Assembly: GCF_900098745.1 (NCBI RefSeq)
Contig: NZ_FQTT01000010.1
Location: 264,567-328,566 of the forward strand
From: Actinomyces glycerinitolerans
Lineage (GTDB): Bacteria; Actinomycetota; Actinomycetes; Actinomycetales; Actinomycetaceae
Direction of reading: 5' to 3'
Length of the DNA: 64,000 nucleotides
Below are positions 46,869 to 55,547 of this stretch, in pieces. The stretch's first letter is position 1, and every line of letters begins with the position of its first letter. The notes below the pieces were generated by a model. That model was not told the origin of the DNA. It worked only from the letters and a program-made list of their open reading frames with translations, and did no database searches. The translations under genes and the position numbers were made by a program.

Positions 46869-48658
46869 CACAGGTCCCGGCCGTTGCGGCCGATGACGTC
46901 GTTCCAGGCCGGCGGGGCCGTCCACTCGCCCGCATCGGCACCAGCGGCGTCACCGTCACCGGAGAACCGGGGTGCGGCCGGCGGCTCGGGCTGGTTCTGG
47001 TCTGGCTGCGGGGGCACAACCGGCTCCGCCTGGGCGGGTGCGATCGGCTCGGGCCGGGCGGGCTCGACGGGGACCGGCTGCGCCGGTGCGGCGGGCACAA
47101 CCGGCTGCTGCTGGGCAGCCTGTTCCGGCTCGGCAGGCACTGCGCGTGCGGCCTCTGCCGGGTCCGCATCCGCGGACGGCGCCGCTTCGGGCTCGGCCGG
47201 CGCCACGGGCTCCACCGGCGCTGCGCTCTCGGGCACAACCGCCGCCTCGGGCTCGACCGGCGCCACGGGCTCGGGCTCCGCTTCCGGCGGGGCAACGTAC
47301 TGCCCGGTCGGCAGGGCGGGCAGGTGGTCGGAGTCGAGCCAGTCGAGGGCGAGCCAGCGCACGCCGTCGCGGTCGGGGGCGGACTCGGCCAGGGCGGCCA
47401 CGGACTGGTCGCCGATCTCGGCGAAGGGGTCGGCCTGTGCCCAGGGCACCAGCACGAAGGCGCGTTGCGCGGCGCGCGGGTGCGGCAGGGTGAGTTCGGG
47501 GTCGGTGGAGGTGACGCCCTCGTAGGTGATGATGTCGGCGTCGAGGGTGCGGGGCCCCTGGGGCCGGGTGCGCACGCGCCCGGCGGCGGCCTCCAGGCCC
47601 TGGCAGACGGCCAGCACCTCCCGCGGGGAGAGGGTGGTGGTCGCCAGCACCACGGTGTTGAGGTAGTCGGGCTGCTCCACGCCGTCGCTGACGACCGCGG
47701 CCGTGCGCGCCAGCGGGGCGACCGTGGTGACGGTGATGCCGTCGGTCTGGCGCAGCGTGTTCACCGCGGTGCGCAGCGAGGGGACGACGCCGCCGACGTT
47801 GCCGCCCAGGGCGATGACCAGCTGCGCGGGCGCCTGCGGGCGCACGGTGAGCGGGTCGACCGGTGGCTGCGGCGGCACGGGCGCGACGGCCGCCTCCGGC
47901 ACGGGCGCGGCGGCCGGAGCCTCCGGGGTGCCGGTCGGCGCCACCGCCGGTGGCTGGGCAACACCGGACTCCGACGGCGCGACGGGGCCCGCGGGCAGCG
48001 GCCCTCCCGCCGGTGCGGCCGGCGGCGCGGCGAGTGGGGCGGCGGGCACCGGCGTCCCGGCGGCGAGGTCGGGCACATCGGGCAACTCGGGGACGACCGG
48101 CGCCTCCGCCGGCACGGTGGGCTGCGCAGCGCCGGCCTCAGCCGGCTGGACCGCCGCCGGCTCGACGTCGGGCTGAGCAAGCGGCTCCACCACCGGCCTG
48201 GACTCGGCAACCGGCTCCGCGGCGGGGGCGACTGCGCCGGGCTCCGCGGCCGGCGTCATCTCGGCGGCGGAGTCGGCGTCGCGGGCGATGCTCACGGACA
48301 CGTCGTCGAAGGCGACGTCCAGGGGCGCCTGGGGCTTGTGGACGGTGACCTCCACGGCGCTTACGCGCGGGAGGGCGAGCACGGCGTCGCTGATGCGCTC
48401 GGCGAGCGTCTCCAGCAGGCCGACCGGCTCCCCCTCGATGACGCCGACCACCTCCCGGGCGATGTCCACGTAGTTGACGGCGTCGTCGAGCGAGTCGGTG
48501 ACGGCCGCGACCGCCGTGCCGCGCTCCCCCAGGAAGACGGTGACGTCGGCGGTGAACAGCTGCCCCTCGGTGCGCTCGAAGGGAAGGAGCCCGTGGTAGC
48601 CGCGGGCGGACAAACCCGTCAGCACGATCCTGTCGGCGTTGGCGTGGTTGGTACTCAT
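46868..48658 (-). CDS. fused dihydroneopterin aldolase / HPPK with long low-complexity linker
   Basis: 596 residues, far longer than the sum of FolB (about 120) and FolK (about 160). Residues 1-130 are FolB (LTGLSARGYHGLLPFER, SLDDAVNYVDIAREV). Residues ~290-440 are HPPK (VIALGGNVG, GPRTLDADIITYEG, LPHPRAAQRAFVLVPW). The ~160-residue linker and ~145-residue tail are rich in Ala, Pro, Glu and Val. Both enzymes act in folate synthesis, and the gene lies between folP and DUF3180 with 4-bp overlaps. See the findings for the odd length. Confidence 0.9.
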   Translation of the reverse strand: MSTNHANADRIVLTGLSARGYHGLLPFERTEGQLFTADVTVFLGERGTAVAAVTDSLDDAVNYVDIAREVVGVIEGEPVGLLETLAERISDAVLALPRVSAVEVTVHKPQAPLDVAFDDVSVSIARDADSAAEMTPAAEPGAVAPAAEPVAESRPVVEPLAQPDVEPAAVQPAEAGAAQPTVPAEAPVVPELPDVPDLAAGTPVPAAPLAAPPAAPAGGPLPAGPVAPSESGVAQPPAVAPTGTPEAPAAAPVPEAAVAPVPPQPPVDPLTVRPQAPAQLVIALGGNVGGVVPSLRTAVNTLRQTDGITVTTVAPLARTAAVVSDGVEQPDYLNTVVLATTTLSPREVLAVCQGLEAAAGRVRTRPQGPRTLDADIITYEGVTSTDPELTLPHPRAAQRAFVLVPWAQADPFAEIGDQSVAALAESAPDRDGVRWLALDWLDSDHLPALPTGQYVAPPEAEPEPVAPVEPEAAVVPESAAPVEPVAPAEPEAAPSADADPAEAARAVPAEPEQAAQQQPVVPAAPAQPVPVEPARPEPIAPAQAEPVVPPQPDQNQPEPPAAPRFSGDGDAAGADAGEWTAPPAWNDVIGRNGRDL

Positions 48659-49536
48659 CGGTTTTCCTTCCAGAGGGAAGCAGTGCGGACGGCGTCCCGG
48701 TTGGCCGGGACCTCGTGGACTCTGACGGCCCAGGCGCCGGCGGCGGCGGCCAGGGTGGTGGTGGCTACGGTGGCGGCGTCGCGCGCGAGCGGGTCGGGGG
48801 CGGCCTCGGGGACGGTGGCGGCGGCCAGGAAGCGCTTGCGGGAAGCGCCGATCAGGACCGGGTGCCCCAGGTCGGCCACGAGCCGCCCGGTGGCGGCCAG
48901 CAACTGCCAGGACTGTGAGTGAGTCTTGGCGAAGCCCAGGCCCGGGTCAAGCACGATCTGCTCCGGGCGTGCCCCGGCGGTGACCAATTCGTCCAGCCGC
49001 GAACGCAGTTCCGCCTCCACCCCGGCGACGACGCCGTCCGGCCCGTAGTCGGTCAGGGCGTCCATGGTCTCGGGGGTGCCGCGCCAGTGCTGGCAGATGT
49101 AGACGACGCCCGCCGCGGCGACGACGCGGTGCATGTCGGGGTCGGCGAGCCCGCCGGAGACGTCGTTAATGATGTGGGCGCCGGCGGCGATGGCGGCGTC
49201 CGCGGTTTCGGCATGCAGGGTGTCGACGGAGACGACCGCGCCGGCGTCGGCGAGCGCACGGACGACCGGCAGTACACGGTCCTGCTCCTGCGCCACCGTC
49301 ACCGGGGCGGCACCGGGGCGGGTGGACTCGCCGCCGATATCGAGTATGTCGGCGCCCTGAGCCAGTAGCTGACGGCCGTGGGCGACGGCGAGCCCGGTGG
49401 TATCCCAGCGGCCGCCGTCGGAGAAGGAGTCCGGGGTGACGTTGATGATGCCCATCACCAGGGTCCGACCGGCGGCGGAGGCGGCCGCGAGCGGCTGCGG
49501 TAGTGGCGCCGGGGCCGTGATGGGGATCGCGTTCAC
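48655..49536 (-). CDS. folP: dihydropteroate synthase
   Basis: 293 residues. Both family signatures are present: MGIINVTPDSFSDGG near residue 30 and DIGGESTRPGA near 70, and the end KRFLAAATVPEA. It joins pABA to the pterin; sulfonamides inhibit this class. It overlaps folBK by 4 bp. A 109-nt gap separates it from folE. Confidence 0.95.
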   Translation of the reverse strand: MNAIPITAPAPLPQPLAAASAAGRTLVMGIINVTPDSFSDGGRWDTTGLAVAHGRQLLAQGADILDIGGESTRPGAAPVTVAQEQDRVLPVVRALADAGAVVSVDTLHAETADAAIAAGAHIINDVSGGLADPDMHRVVAAAGVVYICQHWRGTPETMDALTDYGPDGVVAGVEAELRSRLDELVTAGARPEQIVLDPGLGFAKTHSQSWQLLAATGRLVADLGHPVLIGASRKRFLAAATVPEAAPDPLARDAATVATTTLAAAAGAWAVRVHEVPANRDAVRTASLWKENR

Positions 49537-49645
49537 GCCCCCAGGCTATCGGACGCCGCCCGTTTCCCCAGGATTTCGCGGACACAACCCCGGCACGGCC
49601 CCGCCTGGCCCGGCACGCCCGTCCCGACGGGGCGCTGCGTCGGGG

Positions 49646-50218
49646 TCAGGCGCGGCGGCCCAGCACCAGGCTCATGGCCTCGGAGCGGGTGGCGGCATTG
49701 TGCATGACGCCGCGCACCGCGCTGGTGACGGTGTTGGCGCCGGGCTTGTGCACGCCGCGCATGGACATGCACAGGTGCTCGGCCTCGATCACCACGATCA
49801 CGCCGCGCACGCCCAGGCGCTCCACCATGGCGTCGGCGATCTGCGAGGTGAGGCGCTCCTGCACCTGCGGGCGGCGGGCGTAGCCCTCCACCAGGCGGGC
49901 GAGTTTGCTCAGGCCCGTGACGCGCCCGTCCTCGCCGGGGATGTAGCCGACGTGGGCGACCCCGTGGAAGGGCAGCAGGTGGTGCTCGCACACCGAGTAC
50001 AGGGGGATGTCCCGCACCAGCACCATTTCCTGGTGGTCGGCGTCGAAGACGGTCTCCAGGTGGCGGGCCGGGTCGTCCTCCAGGCCGGAGAACATCTCCG
50101 CCAGGGCGCGGGCGATCCGGTCGGGAGTGCCCCGCAGTCCCTCGCGGTCGGGGTCCTCCCCGACGGCGACCAGCAGCTCGCGAATGGCGTGGCGCACGCC
50201 GTCGGCGTCGTAGCTCAC
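49646..50218 (-). CDS. folE: GTP cyclohydrolase I
   Basis: 190 residues. Zinc ligands are visible in [11 protein letters not shown] and HLCMSMRGV, with the family sequence [15 protein letters not shown]. It makes dihydroneopterin triphosphate, the first step of folate synthesis. The GTG start overlaps the ftsH stop codon by 4 bp (GTGA), so it is coupled to ftsH; the open frame upstream is antisense to that gene's end. Confidence 0.95.
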   Translation of the reverse strand: MSYDADGVRHAIRELLVAVGEDPDREGLRGTPDRIARALAEMFSGLEDDPARHLETVFDADHQEMVLVRDIPLYSVCEHHLLPFHGVAHVGYIPGEDGRVTGLSKLARLVEGYARRPQVQERLTSQIADAMVERLGVRGVIVVIEAEHLCMSMRGVHKPGANTVTSAVRGVMHNAATRSEAMSLVLGRRA

Positions 50219-52416
50219 CACTGCCTCCAGGAGTCGTGCTGCTCGTCGGAGTCCGGGTTCTGGCCGGCGTCTGTCGGCCGTTCGCCACTCACGCCCTCCG
50301 ACGGGCCGCTGGCCGTGTCGACGGCGTCGACCGACTCGGACGCGGCCCGGGCGGCCTTGGCGGTGTGGCGGTCGGGGGCCTGGGCGGCGGAGGCGAAGGT
50401 GGCGGAGACGTCGTCGGTCAGGACCAGGGCGTCGTCGGAGTGCCACAGTGGGCGCTGCGGCTGCTTGATCACGGGGGCGAAGATCCGTTCCAGGTCCTTC
50501 TCCAGCAGGGTCTCCTTCTCCAGCAGCTGGGTGGCAAGCTCCTCCAGGATGTCCCGGTTGCGCACCAGGATCTCCCAGGCCTCGCGGTGGGCGGCATCCA
50601 TGAGGGCGCGTACCTCGGCGTCGACCGTGGCGGCGACGTCCTCGGAGAAGTCGCGGCTGGTGGCGTTCAGGCCCAGCACCGTCTCGTTCTCGGTGGTGCC
50701 CAGGCGCACGGCCCCCACGGAGCGGGTCATGCCGTAGTCGGTGACCATCTTGCGGGCCGTCTCGGTGGCCTTCTCAATGTCGTTGGAGGCGCCCGTGGTG
50801 GGGTCGCGGAAGACGATCTCCTCCGCGGCGCGCCCGCCCATGGCGTAGACCAGTTGGTCGAGCAGCTCGTTGCGGGTGGTGGAGTACTTGTCGTCCGCGG
50901 GCATGACCATGGTGTAGCCCAGGGCCTTGCCGCGCGGCAGGATGGTGACCTTGGTGACCGGGTCGGAGTAGGCGCTGGCCGCCGCGCACAGGGCGTGGCC
51001 GGCCTCGTGGTAGGCGGTGATGGCCTTCTCGTGGTCGTTCATGACGCGGGTGCGCTTCTGCGGGCCGGCGATGACGCGGTCGATGGCCTCGTCCAGGGCC
51101 CGGTTGTCGATCAGTTGCGCGTTGGAGCGGGCCGTCAGCAGGGCCGCCTCGTTGAGGACGTTGGCCAGGTCGGCGCCGGTGAAGCCGGGGGTGCGCTTGG
51201 CCACCTGGTCGAGGTCGACGTCGCGGGTCATGGGCTTGCCCTTGGCGTGTACGCGCAGGATGGCGGCGCGGCCGGCCATGTCCGGGGCCTCCACGGACAC
51301 CTGCCGATCGAAGCGGCCCGGGCGCAGCAGGGCGGGGTCGAGCACGTCGGGCCGGTTGGTGGCCGCGATGAGGATAACGTTGGTGGTCGCGTCGAAGCCG
51401 TCCATCTCCACCAGTAGCTGGTTGAGGGTCTGCTCGCGCTCGTCGTGCCCGCCGCCCATGCCGGACCCGCGGTGGCGGCCGACGGCGTCGATCTCATCTA
51501 CGAAGATGATGGCGGGGGCGTTCTCCTTGGCCTGGTCGAACAGGTCGCGCACGCGCGAGGCGCCCACGCCGACGAACATCTCCACGAACTCCGAACCGGA
51601 CATGGAGAAGAAGGGCACGCCGGCCTCGCCGGCCACGGCGCGGGCCAGCAGGGTCTTGCCGGTGCCGGGCGGGCCGTACAGCAGCACGCCCTTGGGGATC
51701 TTGGCGCCGACGGCCTGGAACTTCTCCGGCTCGGACAGGAACTCGCGGATCTCCTCGAGTTCCTCGACAGCCTCGTCCTCCCCGGCGACGTCGTCGAAGG
51801 TGACGTCGGGCATCTCCTTGCTGCCGACCTTCGCCTTGGAGCGGCCGAAGCCCATGGCACCGTTGCGGCCGCCACCCATGCGGCCGATGAACCACCACAT
51901 GAAGGCCACGAAGATCACCATCGGCAGCAGCAGCTGCAGCATGGAGGACCACCAGGTGGTGGTGGGGACGACCGAGTTATAGCCGCCGGAGGGATCGGCG
52001 GCCTGGACGAGCCGGTTGACCTGCCCGGCCTGCGCCTCCGTGAAGGTGAACTGGACCCGGCGCCCCAGGTTCTGGGAGCTCTCACCCTGCCGGTTGGCCT
52101 GGCTGGTGTAGTCCTCGGTGAGGTCGAGCTCCACACGCTGAGTGCCGTCGATCACGGTGATGGACTCGACGGTGTCGGCGCTGTCCTGGAGGATCGCCAG
52201 CCCCTCGGAGGTGTCGATGGAGCGGTATCCGCTGGCGGAGCTCAACAGGGCCCAGCCCAGCAGGATGAGTAGGACGAAGGGAGCGATCCACAGCAGGGGG
52301 TTGCCCAGCGCCGCCCGGCGCCGTCCGCTCCCCGGCTTGGAGCCTCCCTTGTCACCGCCGCGGCCGCTCGGCTTGCTGGAGCGTTCGGTCACGCGGATCT
52401 GACCGGAATCGTTCAT
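50215..52416 (-). CDS. ftsH: ATP-dependent zinc metalloprotease FtsH
   Basis: 733 residues. Membrane segments at residues 41-58 and ~155-178 frame an extracytoplasmic domain. The AAA module has Walker A at 248-255 (GPPGTGKT), Walker B at 303-310 (IIFVDEID) and the arginine-finger region near 365-371. The zinc site HEAGH is at 470-474. It degrades membrane and short-lived cytosolic proteins. The C-terminal ~60 residues are Ser/Asp-rich, as in actinobacterial homologues. ATG at 52416 ([11 protein letters not shown]) chosen over a longer frame. Confidence 0.97.
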   Translation of the reverse strand: MNDSGQIRVTERSSKPSGRGGDKGGSKPGSGRRRAALGNPLLWIAPFVLLILLGWALLSSASGYRSIDTSEGLAILQDSADTVESITVIDGTQRVELDLTEDYTSQANRQGESSQNLGRRVQFTFTEAQAGQVNRLVQAADPSGGYNSVVPTTTWWSSMLQLLLPMVIFVAFMWWFIGRMGGGRNGAMGFGRSKAKVGSKEMPDVTFDDVAGEDEAVEELEEIREFLSEPEKFQAVGAKIPKGVLLYGPPGTGKTLLARAVAGEAGVPFFSMSGSEFVEMFVGVGASRVRDLFDQAKENAPAIIFVDEIDAVGRHRGSGMGGGHDEREQTLNQLLVEMDGFDATTNVILIAATNRPDVLDPALLRPGRFDRQVSVEAPDMAGRAAILRVHAKGKPMTRDVDLDQVAKRTPGFTGADLANVLNEAALLTARSNAQLIDNRALDEAIDRVIAGPQKRTRVMNDHEKAITAYHEAGHALCAAASAYSDPVTKVTILPRGKALGYTMVMPADDKYSTTRNELLDQLVYAMGGRAAEEIVFRDPTTGASNDIEKATETARKMVTDYGMTRSVGAVRLGTTENETVLGLNATSRDFSEDVAATVDAEVRALMDAAHREAWEILVRNRDILEELATQLLEKETLLEKDLERIFAPVIKQPQRPLWHSDDALVLTDDVSATFASAAQAPDRHTAKAARAASESVDAVDTASGPSEGVSGERPTDAGQNPDSDEQHDSWRQW

Positions 52417-52780
52417 CGGCGTTTGGTCCCTTCGCACGTCTAACCCCTCTGACGCTAGCGGAAACCGCGCCTGGGTTTCGCCTCCAGCGGCCTCCTGTTC
52501 GCGCCGGGCGTGGGCGGGATGCGGTGCGGAAAGCGGCGTATTCCCTGCACGGAGGGCAACCTGTGCGTTGGCAATGTGTCCAAGTCGAAGGGCGACGCGG
52601 GCCGCATCCATTTGACGCAGGCCGGGTCCCGTCATCTAACGTGTCGGTAACATGCACGCCGGGACTCATCCCTGAGACCGGTGCCACACATTCCCGAGCT
52701 GCACCGGTTCGGTCCCTGGCTCCCAGGGCACGGTCCGCATCGCAGCACCCGCCGCTACACGAGCACAGGAGACCCTGACT
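52417..52780 (+). promoter_or_regulatory. 364-nt region with structured leader before the NlpC/P60-like gene
   Basis: Contains the promoters of ftsH and the divergent secreted protein. Upstream of the latter, ACCGGTGC (52677) pairs with GCACCGGT (52701), and CCCTGG (52714) pairs with CCAGGG (52723). Such tandem hairpins before a cell-wall hydrolase gene recall the c-di-AMP (ydaO) riboswitch of Actinobacteria, but I cannot match its conserved core; it may be simple structure. Confidence 0.35.
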
Positions 52781-53986
52781 TTGTCGTCGATCAAATCCAT
52801 GCACCGATGTGCATCCGCCACCATACGAACCGCCGCTGCCGCCGTCGCCCTCGCCGTCGGCGTCGCCCTACCCGCCGCCCCGGCGCTCGCCGCCCCCAGT
52901 ACCTCAGGCTCGCAGTTCGACACGACCGCCGATCTCATGGCCGCCTCCAACCTGTCCGGCACCGTCTACACCTCGGGCGATGAGACCGCCGACGACGGCG
53001 CCGGCATGCGCTTCAACGTCACCAGCACCCTCCCGGACGGCATTGAGGGCAACATCGCCGTTCCGCTGGCGGATGGGACCTGGGCGGTGCCGCAGGACCT
53101 GCCCACCGCGCCGACGCGCGCTTCCAACTCCGCCCAGGTCGAGGACCTTATCTCCCGCGGCGAGAGCTTCTATGACGCCGGCGCCACGCTGGTCTGGGAC
53201 TCCAGCCGACCCACCCCGTTGACCGGCACCGTGGTACACAGCGCCACGACGGCGCCCTACGGGGTCACGTGCTCCACCTTCGTGAGCATGGTACTGCTGG
53301 GCTGGGACTACACGCACACCACCTACACGGCTGACACCAACACCCAGGTGGGCTACGCCGTCGACTTCGGGGTGGACCCCAGCACCTCCAAGATCTGGCG
53401 CGCGAACAACCTGGCCAGCTGGTTCTACGCCCACGGCGACCTGTGGCTGGAGACGAACGACAACTACGAGCGCGGGGACATCCTGTTCTTCTCCGCGCAG
53501 AACCCGGAGGGACGCATCGACGAGGTGCGCAGTGGCGAGGAGGCCACCTACTTCGGCAACGTCTACCACGCCGCCATCTACCTGGGCGACGGCATGCTGC
53601 TGCACTCCACGGGCACCGGCACCGGCGTGAACATCACCGCGCTCAACCCCTTGCTGAAGGAGGACCTGTCCTTCGTCGCCCGCCCGGAGTTGACCTCCAC
53701 CACCGTCAACAACAGCCAGCCCGCCCCCGCCGGCACGGGCAGCGCGGGCGCCCCCGCCTCCGCCACCGATGGTGCGACCACCGGCGCGTCCGGGGACGAC
53801 GCCAACCCCGGCATTTCCGGGGATGCGTCCGGCGCGCAGCAGGCGCAGACCGGTCAGCAGCGCACAAACACTACGTCGTTCTACTCGGCCTGGTTCGAAC
53901 GGCACTACCCCGGGCACTACGCCACCGCGACCGCGACGCATGCGACCGCAGCGACGAAGTTCCGCAGCTGGGTCTTCTACGGGTGA
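52781..53986 (+). CDS. secreted NlpC/P60-like protein
   Basis: 401 residues. A signal peptide ends near residue 37 (APALAAPS). The catalytic-type cysteine is Cys164 in APYGVTCSTFVSMVLLGW and the histidine is His263 in VYHAAIYLGDGMLLHS, consistent with an NlpC/P60 or related amidase fold acting on peptidoglycan. A Ser/Thr/Ala/Gly-rich linker and a His/Thr-rich tail follow from ~315. The TTG start has AGGAG 8 nt upstream. Substrate specificity unknown. Confidence 0.8.
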   Translation: MSSIKSMHRCASATIRTAAAAVALAVGVALPAAPALAAPSTSGSQFDTTADLMAASNLSGTVYTSGDETADDGAGMRFNVTSTLPDGIEGNIAVPLADGTWAVPQDLPTAPTRASNSAQVEDLISRGESFYDAGATLVWDSSRPTPLTGTVVHSATTAPYGVTCSTFVSMVLLGWDYTHTTYTADTNTQVGYAVDFGVDPSTSKIWRANNLASWFYAHGDLWLETNDNYERGDILFFSAQNPEGRIDEVRSGEEATYFGNVYHAAIYLGDGMLLHSTGTGTGVNITALNPLLKEDLSFVARPELTSTTVNNSQPAPAGTGSAGAPASATDGATTGASGDDANPGISGDASGAQQAQTGQQRTNTTSFYSAWFERHYPGHYATATATHATAATKFRSWVFYG

Positions 53987-54025
53987 TGCCTACCGATAGG
54001 TAGAGCCCTTGGATAGTGCCCTGTT

Positions 54026-54063
54026 CTGCGGCGCCCGACCGAATGTCCGGTCGGGCGCCGCAG
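54026..54063 (+). terminator. terminator after the NlpC/P60-like gene
   Basis: A perfect 15-bp stem CTGCGGCGCCCGACC with its complement and an 8-nt loop, 39 nt after the stop codon. Confidence 0.8.
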
Positions 54064-54089
54064 GTCTTGTCGCCGACATCCGCGCGACA

Positions 54090-54095
54090 TATCAT
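54090..54095 (+). promoter_or_regulatory. -10 of the leaderless antitoxin transcript
   Basis: TATCAT followed by exactly 7 nt and the ATG of the antitoxin gene, with no ribosome-binding site. Same spacing as the padR and lysS promoters. Confidence 0.5.
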
Positions 54096-54102
54096 TGACT
54101 TT

Positions 54103-54474
54103 ATGACTACTTCGGCACTGATCCAAGCACGTACGGCGCACCGTCGCACAACGATGACGGATTGGCGCACAGTAACCAACACGCTCGTCGACAACCTCGG
54201 CACCGGCCTGGTGTCACTGATCGTCGGAGTCGCACCAGAGACCATCATCCGCTGGACGAAGGGCACGTCCGCGAACCCCCGGGAAGCCAACGAACGACGC
54301 ATGCGGGAAGCGTTCCGCATCTACCTGGAATTGGCGGCCACGGACTCACCACACACCGTACGCGCGTGGTTTATGGGCTCGAACCCCGAGCTCGGGAACG
54401 ACTCCCCCGCGGAGGCGCTGTCGGAGGACCGCTTCAAGGAGGTCTTCGCCGCAGCTCGCTCCTTCCAGGCGTAG
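54103..54474 (+). CDS. Xre/ParS-type antitoxin of a Xre-RES system
   Basis: 123 residues. The centre shows a helix-turn-helix-like segment (LVSLIVGVAPETIIRWTKGT) typical of MbcA/ParS antitoxins that neutralise RES-domain toxins, and the C-terminal part may bind the toxin. It is directly upstream of the RES toxin gene, 11 bp apart, and probably leaderless. It would repress its own promoter. ATG at 54103 is chosen by the -10 spacing; an ATG at 54154 would leave only the core. Confidence 0.75.
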   Translation: MTTSALIQARTAHRRTTMTDWRTVTNTLVDNLGTGLVSLIVGVAPETIIRWTKGTSANPREANERRMREAFRIYLELAATDSPHTVRAWFMGSNPELGNDSPAEALSEDRFKEVFAAARSFQA

Positions 54475-54485
54475 TGGCTTCGTAG

Positions 54486-55145
54486 ATGACCATGCTATGC
54501 AAGCCGACGGGACCGCTGTACCGGATCGGTCGAGCGGACTCGCCATTTCACTTCTCGGAGATTTCGCCCGACGTCTCTGAGTTACCCCGGGCAGGCAACC
54601 GCTTCGACGTCCTCGGAGGCGGCGTTCTGTATGCGGCCAGCACTCCTACGGGCGCCTTCGTTGAGACACTGCAGTCGTTCCGACCGACCACGGCGGCACG
54701 GGCCGCTGTCGCGCGCGACGCCCCGGGGCTCATGATTGCTGGATCAGTGCCCCGGGACTGGCGTGAACGGCGTCGGCTCGCACGGCTAACCCTTGAAGAA
54801 CCAAGCCCGTTCATCGATGTGGAGAGTTCCGACGCCTGGCCGGTACTTGAAGACGCGCTGGCCCCTGAGCTGAGCCTGCTCGGCGTGTCACACATTGATG
54901 TCAGCATCGTCCGAGGATCCAATCGACTGGTGACTCGCCTGCTGGCGCGTTGGGCGTATCTCGCCTCATCGGCGTCCGGCGAACCGGCGTACGGCGGCGT
55001 TCGGTACATGTCGAAGCTCGGTCCCTTCGAGTGCTGGGCCATCTTCGACGGCGTTCAGTGGAACCCTGCTGGTCAGACCCGGATTACCAAGCAGGACGCC
55101 GCCTATCGGGAGGCCTGTGCTCTGCTCGAGTTGGTAGCGCACTGA
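54486..55145 (+). CDS. RES-domain NAD-degrading toxin
   Basis: 219 residues. The RES pattern is clear: LYRIGRADSPFHFSEI with the conserved Arg, then NRFDVLGGGVLYAASTPTGAFVETL, quoted in parts, with Tyr and Glu in the positions of the RES signature, and a Ser before RYMSKLG. RES toxins degrade NAD+. Its partner antitoxin is encoded 11 bp upstream. Placed next to a CRISPR array and effector operon, so it may act in the same defence island, though such pairs also occur alone. Confidence 0.85.
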   Translation: MTMLCKPTGPLYRIGRADSPFHFSEISPDVSELPRAGNRFDVLGGGVLYAASTPTGAFVETLQSFRPTTAARAAVARDAPGLMIAGSVPRDWRERRRLARLTLEEPSPFIDVESSDAWPVLEDALAPELSLLGVSHIDVSIVRGSNRLVTRLLARWAYLASSASGEPAYGGVRYMSKLGPFECWAIFDGVQWNPAGQTRITKQDAAYREACALLELVAH

Positions 55146-55547
55146 GCGGCATGCGGCAGGGACGGAGCGTCCGAGCGGCTCGTAGTGCTTGTGGGTGCGG
55201 CGGTTCGGGCTGCGACTGTTACGCGGGTGGACGTACCCGGTCGAGCCTCTAGGCGCAGTCTCCTGGCGCGCCAGGCCGAGACAGTCTGCTACGCCGGTTG
55301 GACGTTAACAACGCTACTTAACGTTCTGCTGTATACCTCGGAGCCCTTCAGCAGAACGTTAACAGGCGTTGTTAACCCCGAAGTGGCGTAGTAGACAGCC
55401 CCACTTCCGGTCCCGGGGATAGCGGCAGTCAATTCCGGCGCAATGAACCGCCACGGCTCACCGGGTTCCTCACCCTGCGACACGCAACCCTCCACGCCCC
55501 ACGCACGAAGAGCCAGGAAATGCTCAGCAGATGATGCCGCCGAAGCC
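55146..55547. other. 402-nt region between the RES gene and the CRISPR array
   Basis: Holds a 48-bp inverted repeat at 55284-55396 (separate entry). The remainder up to the array shows no gene I can support, although open frames exist on both strands across it. If the array is transcribed on the minus strand, this is its downstream end. Confidence 0.45.
55284..55396. repeat. 48-bp imperfect inverted repeat with 17-nt loop
   Basis: Arms 55284-55331 and 55349-55396 have identical block spacing. Going inwards, GTCTGCTACGCC faces GGCGTAGTAGAC, GTTAACAACGC faces GCGTTGTTAAC, and AACGTTCTGCTG faces CAGCAGAACGTT, with 8-nt and 5-nt blocks between that do not pair. GTTAAC and AACGTT are themselves palindromes. 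It could fold into a long hairpin or be the footprint of an element. Confidence 0.75.

Noticed and set aside
55185-55391. Short open frame left of the array
   Set aside because: Most of it is the left and right arms of the inverted repeat; no start or coding character.
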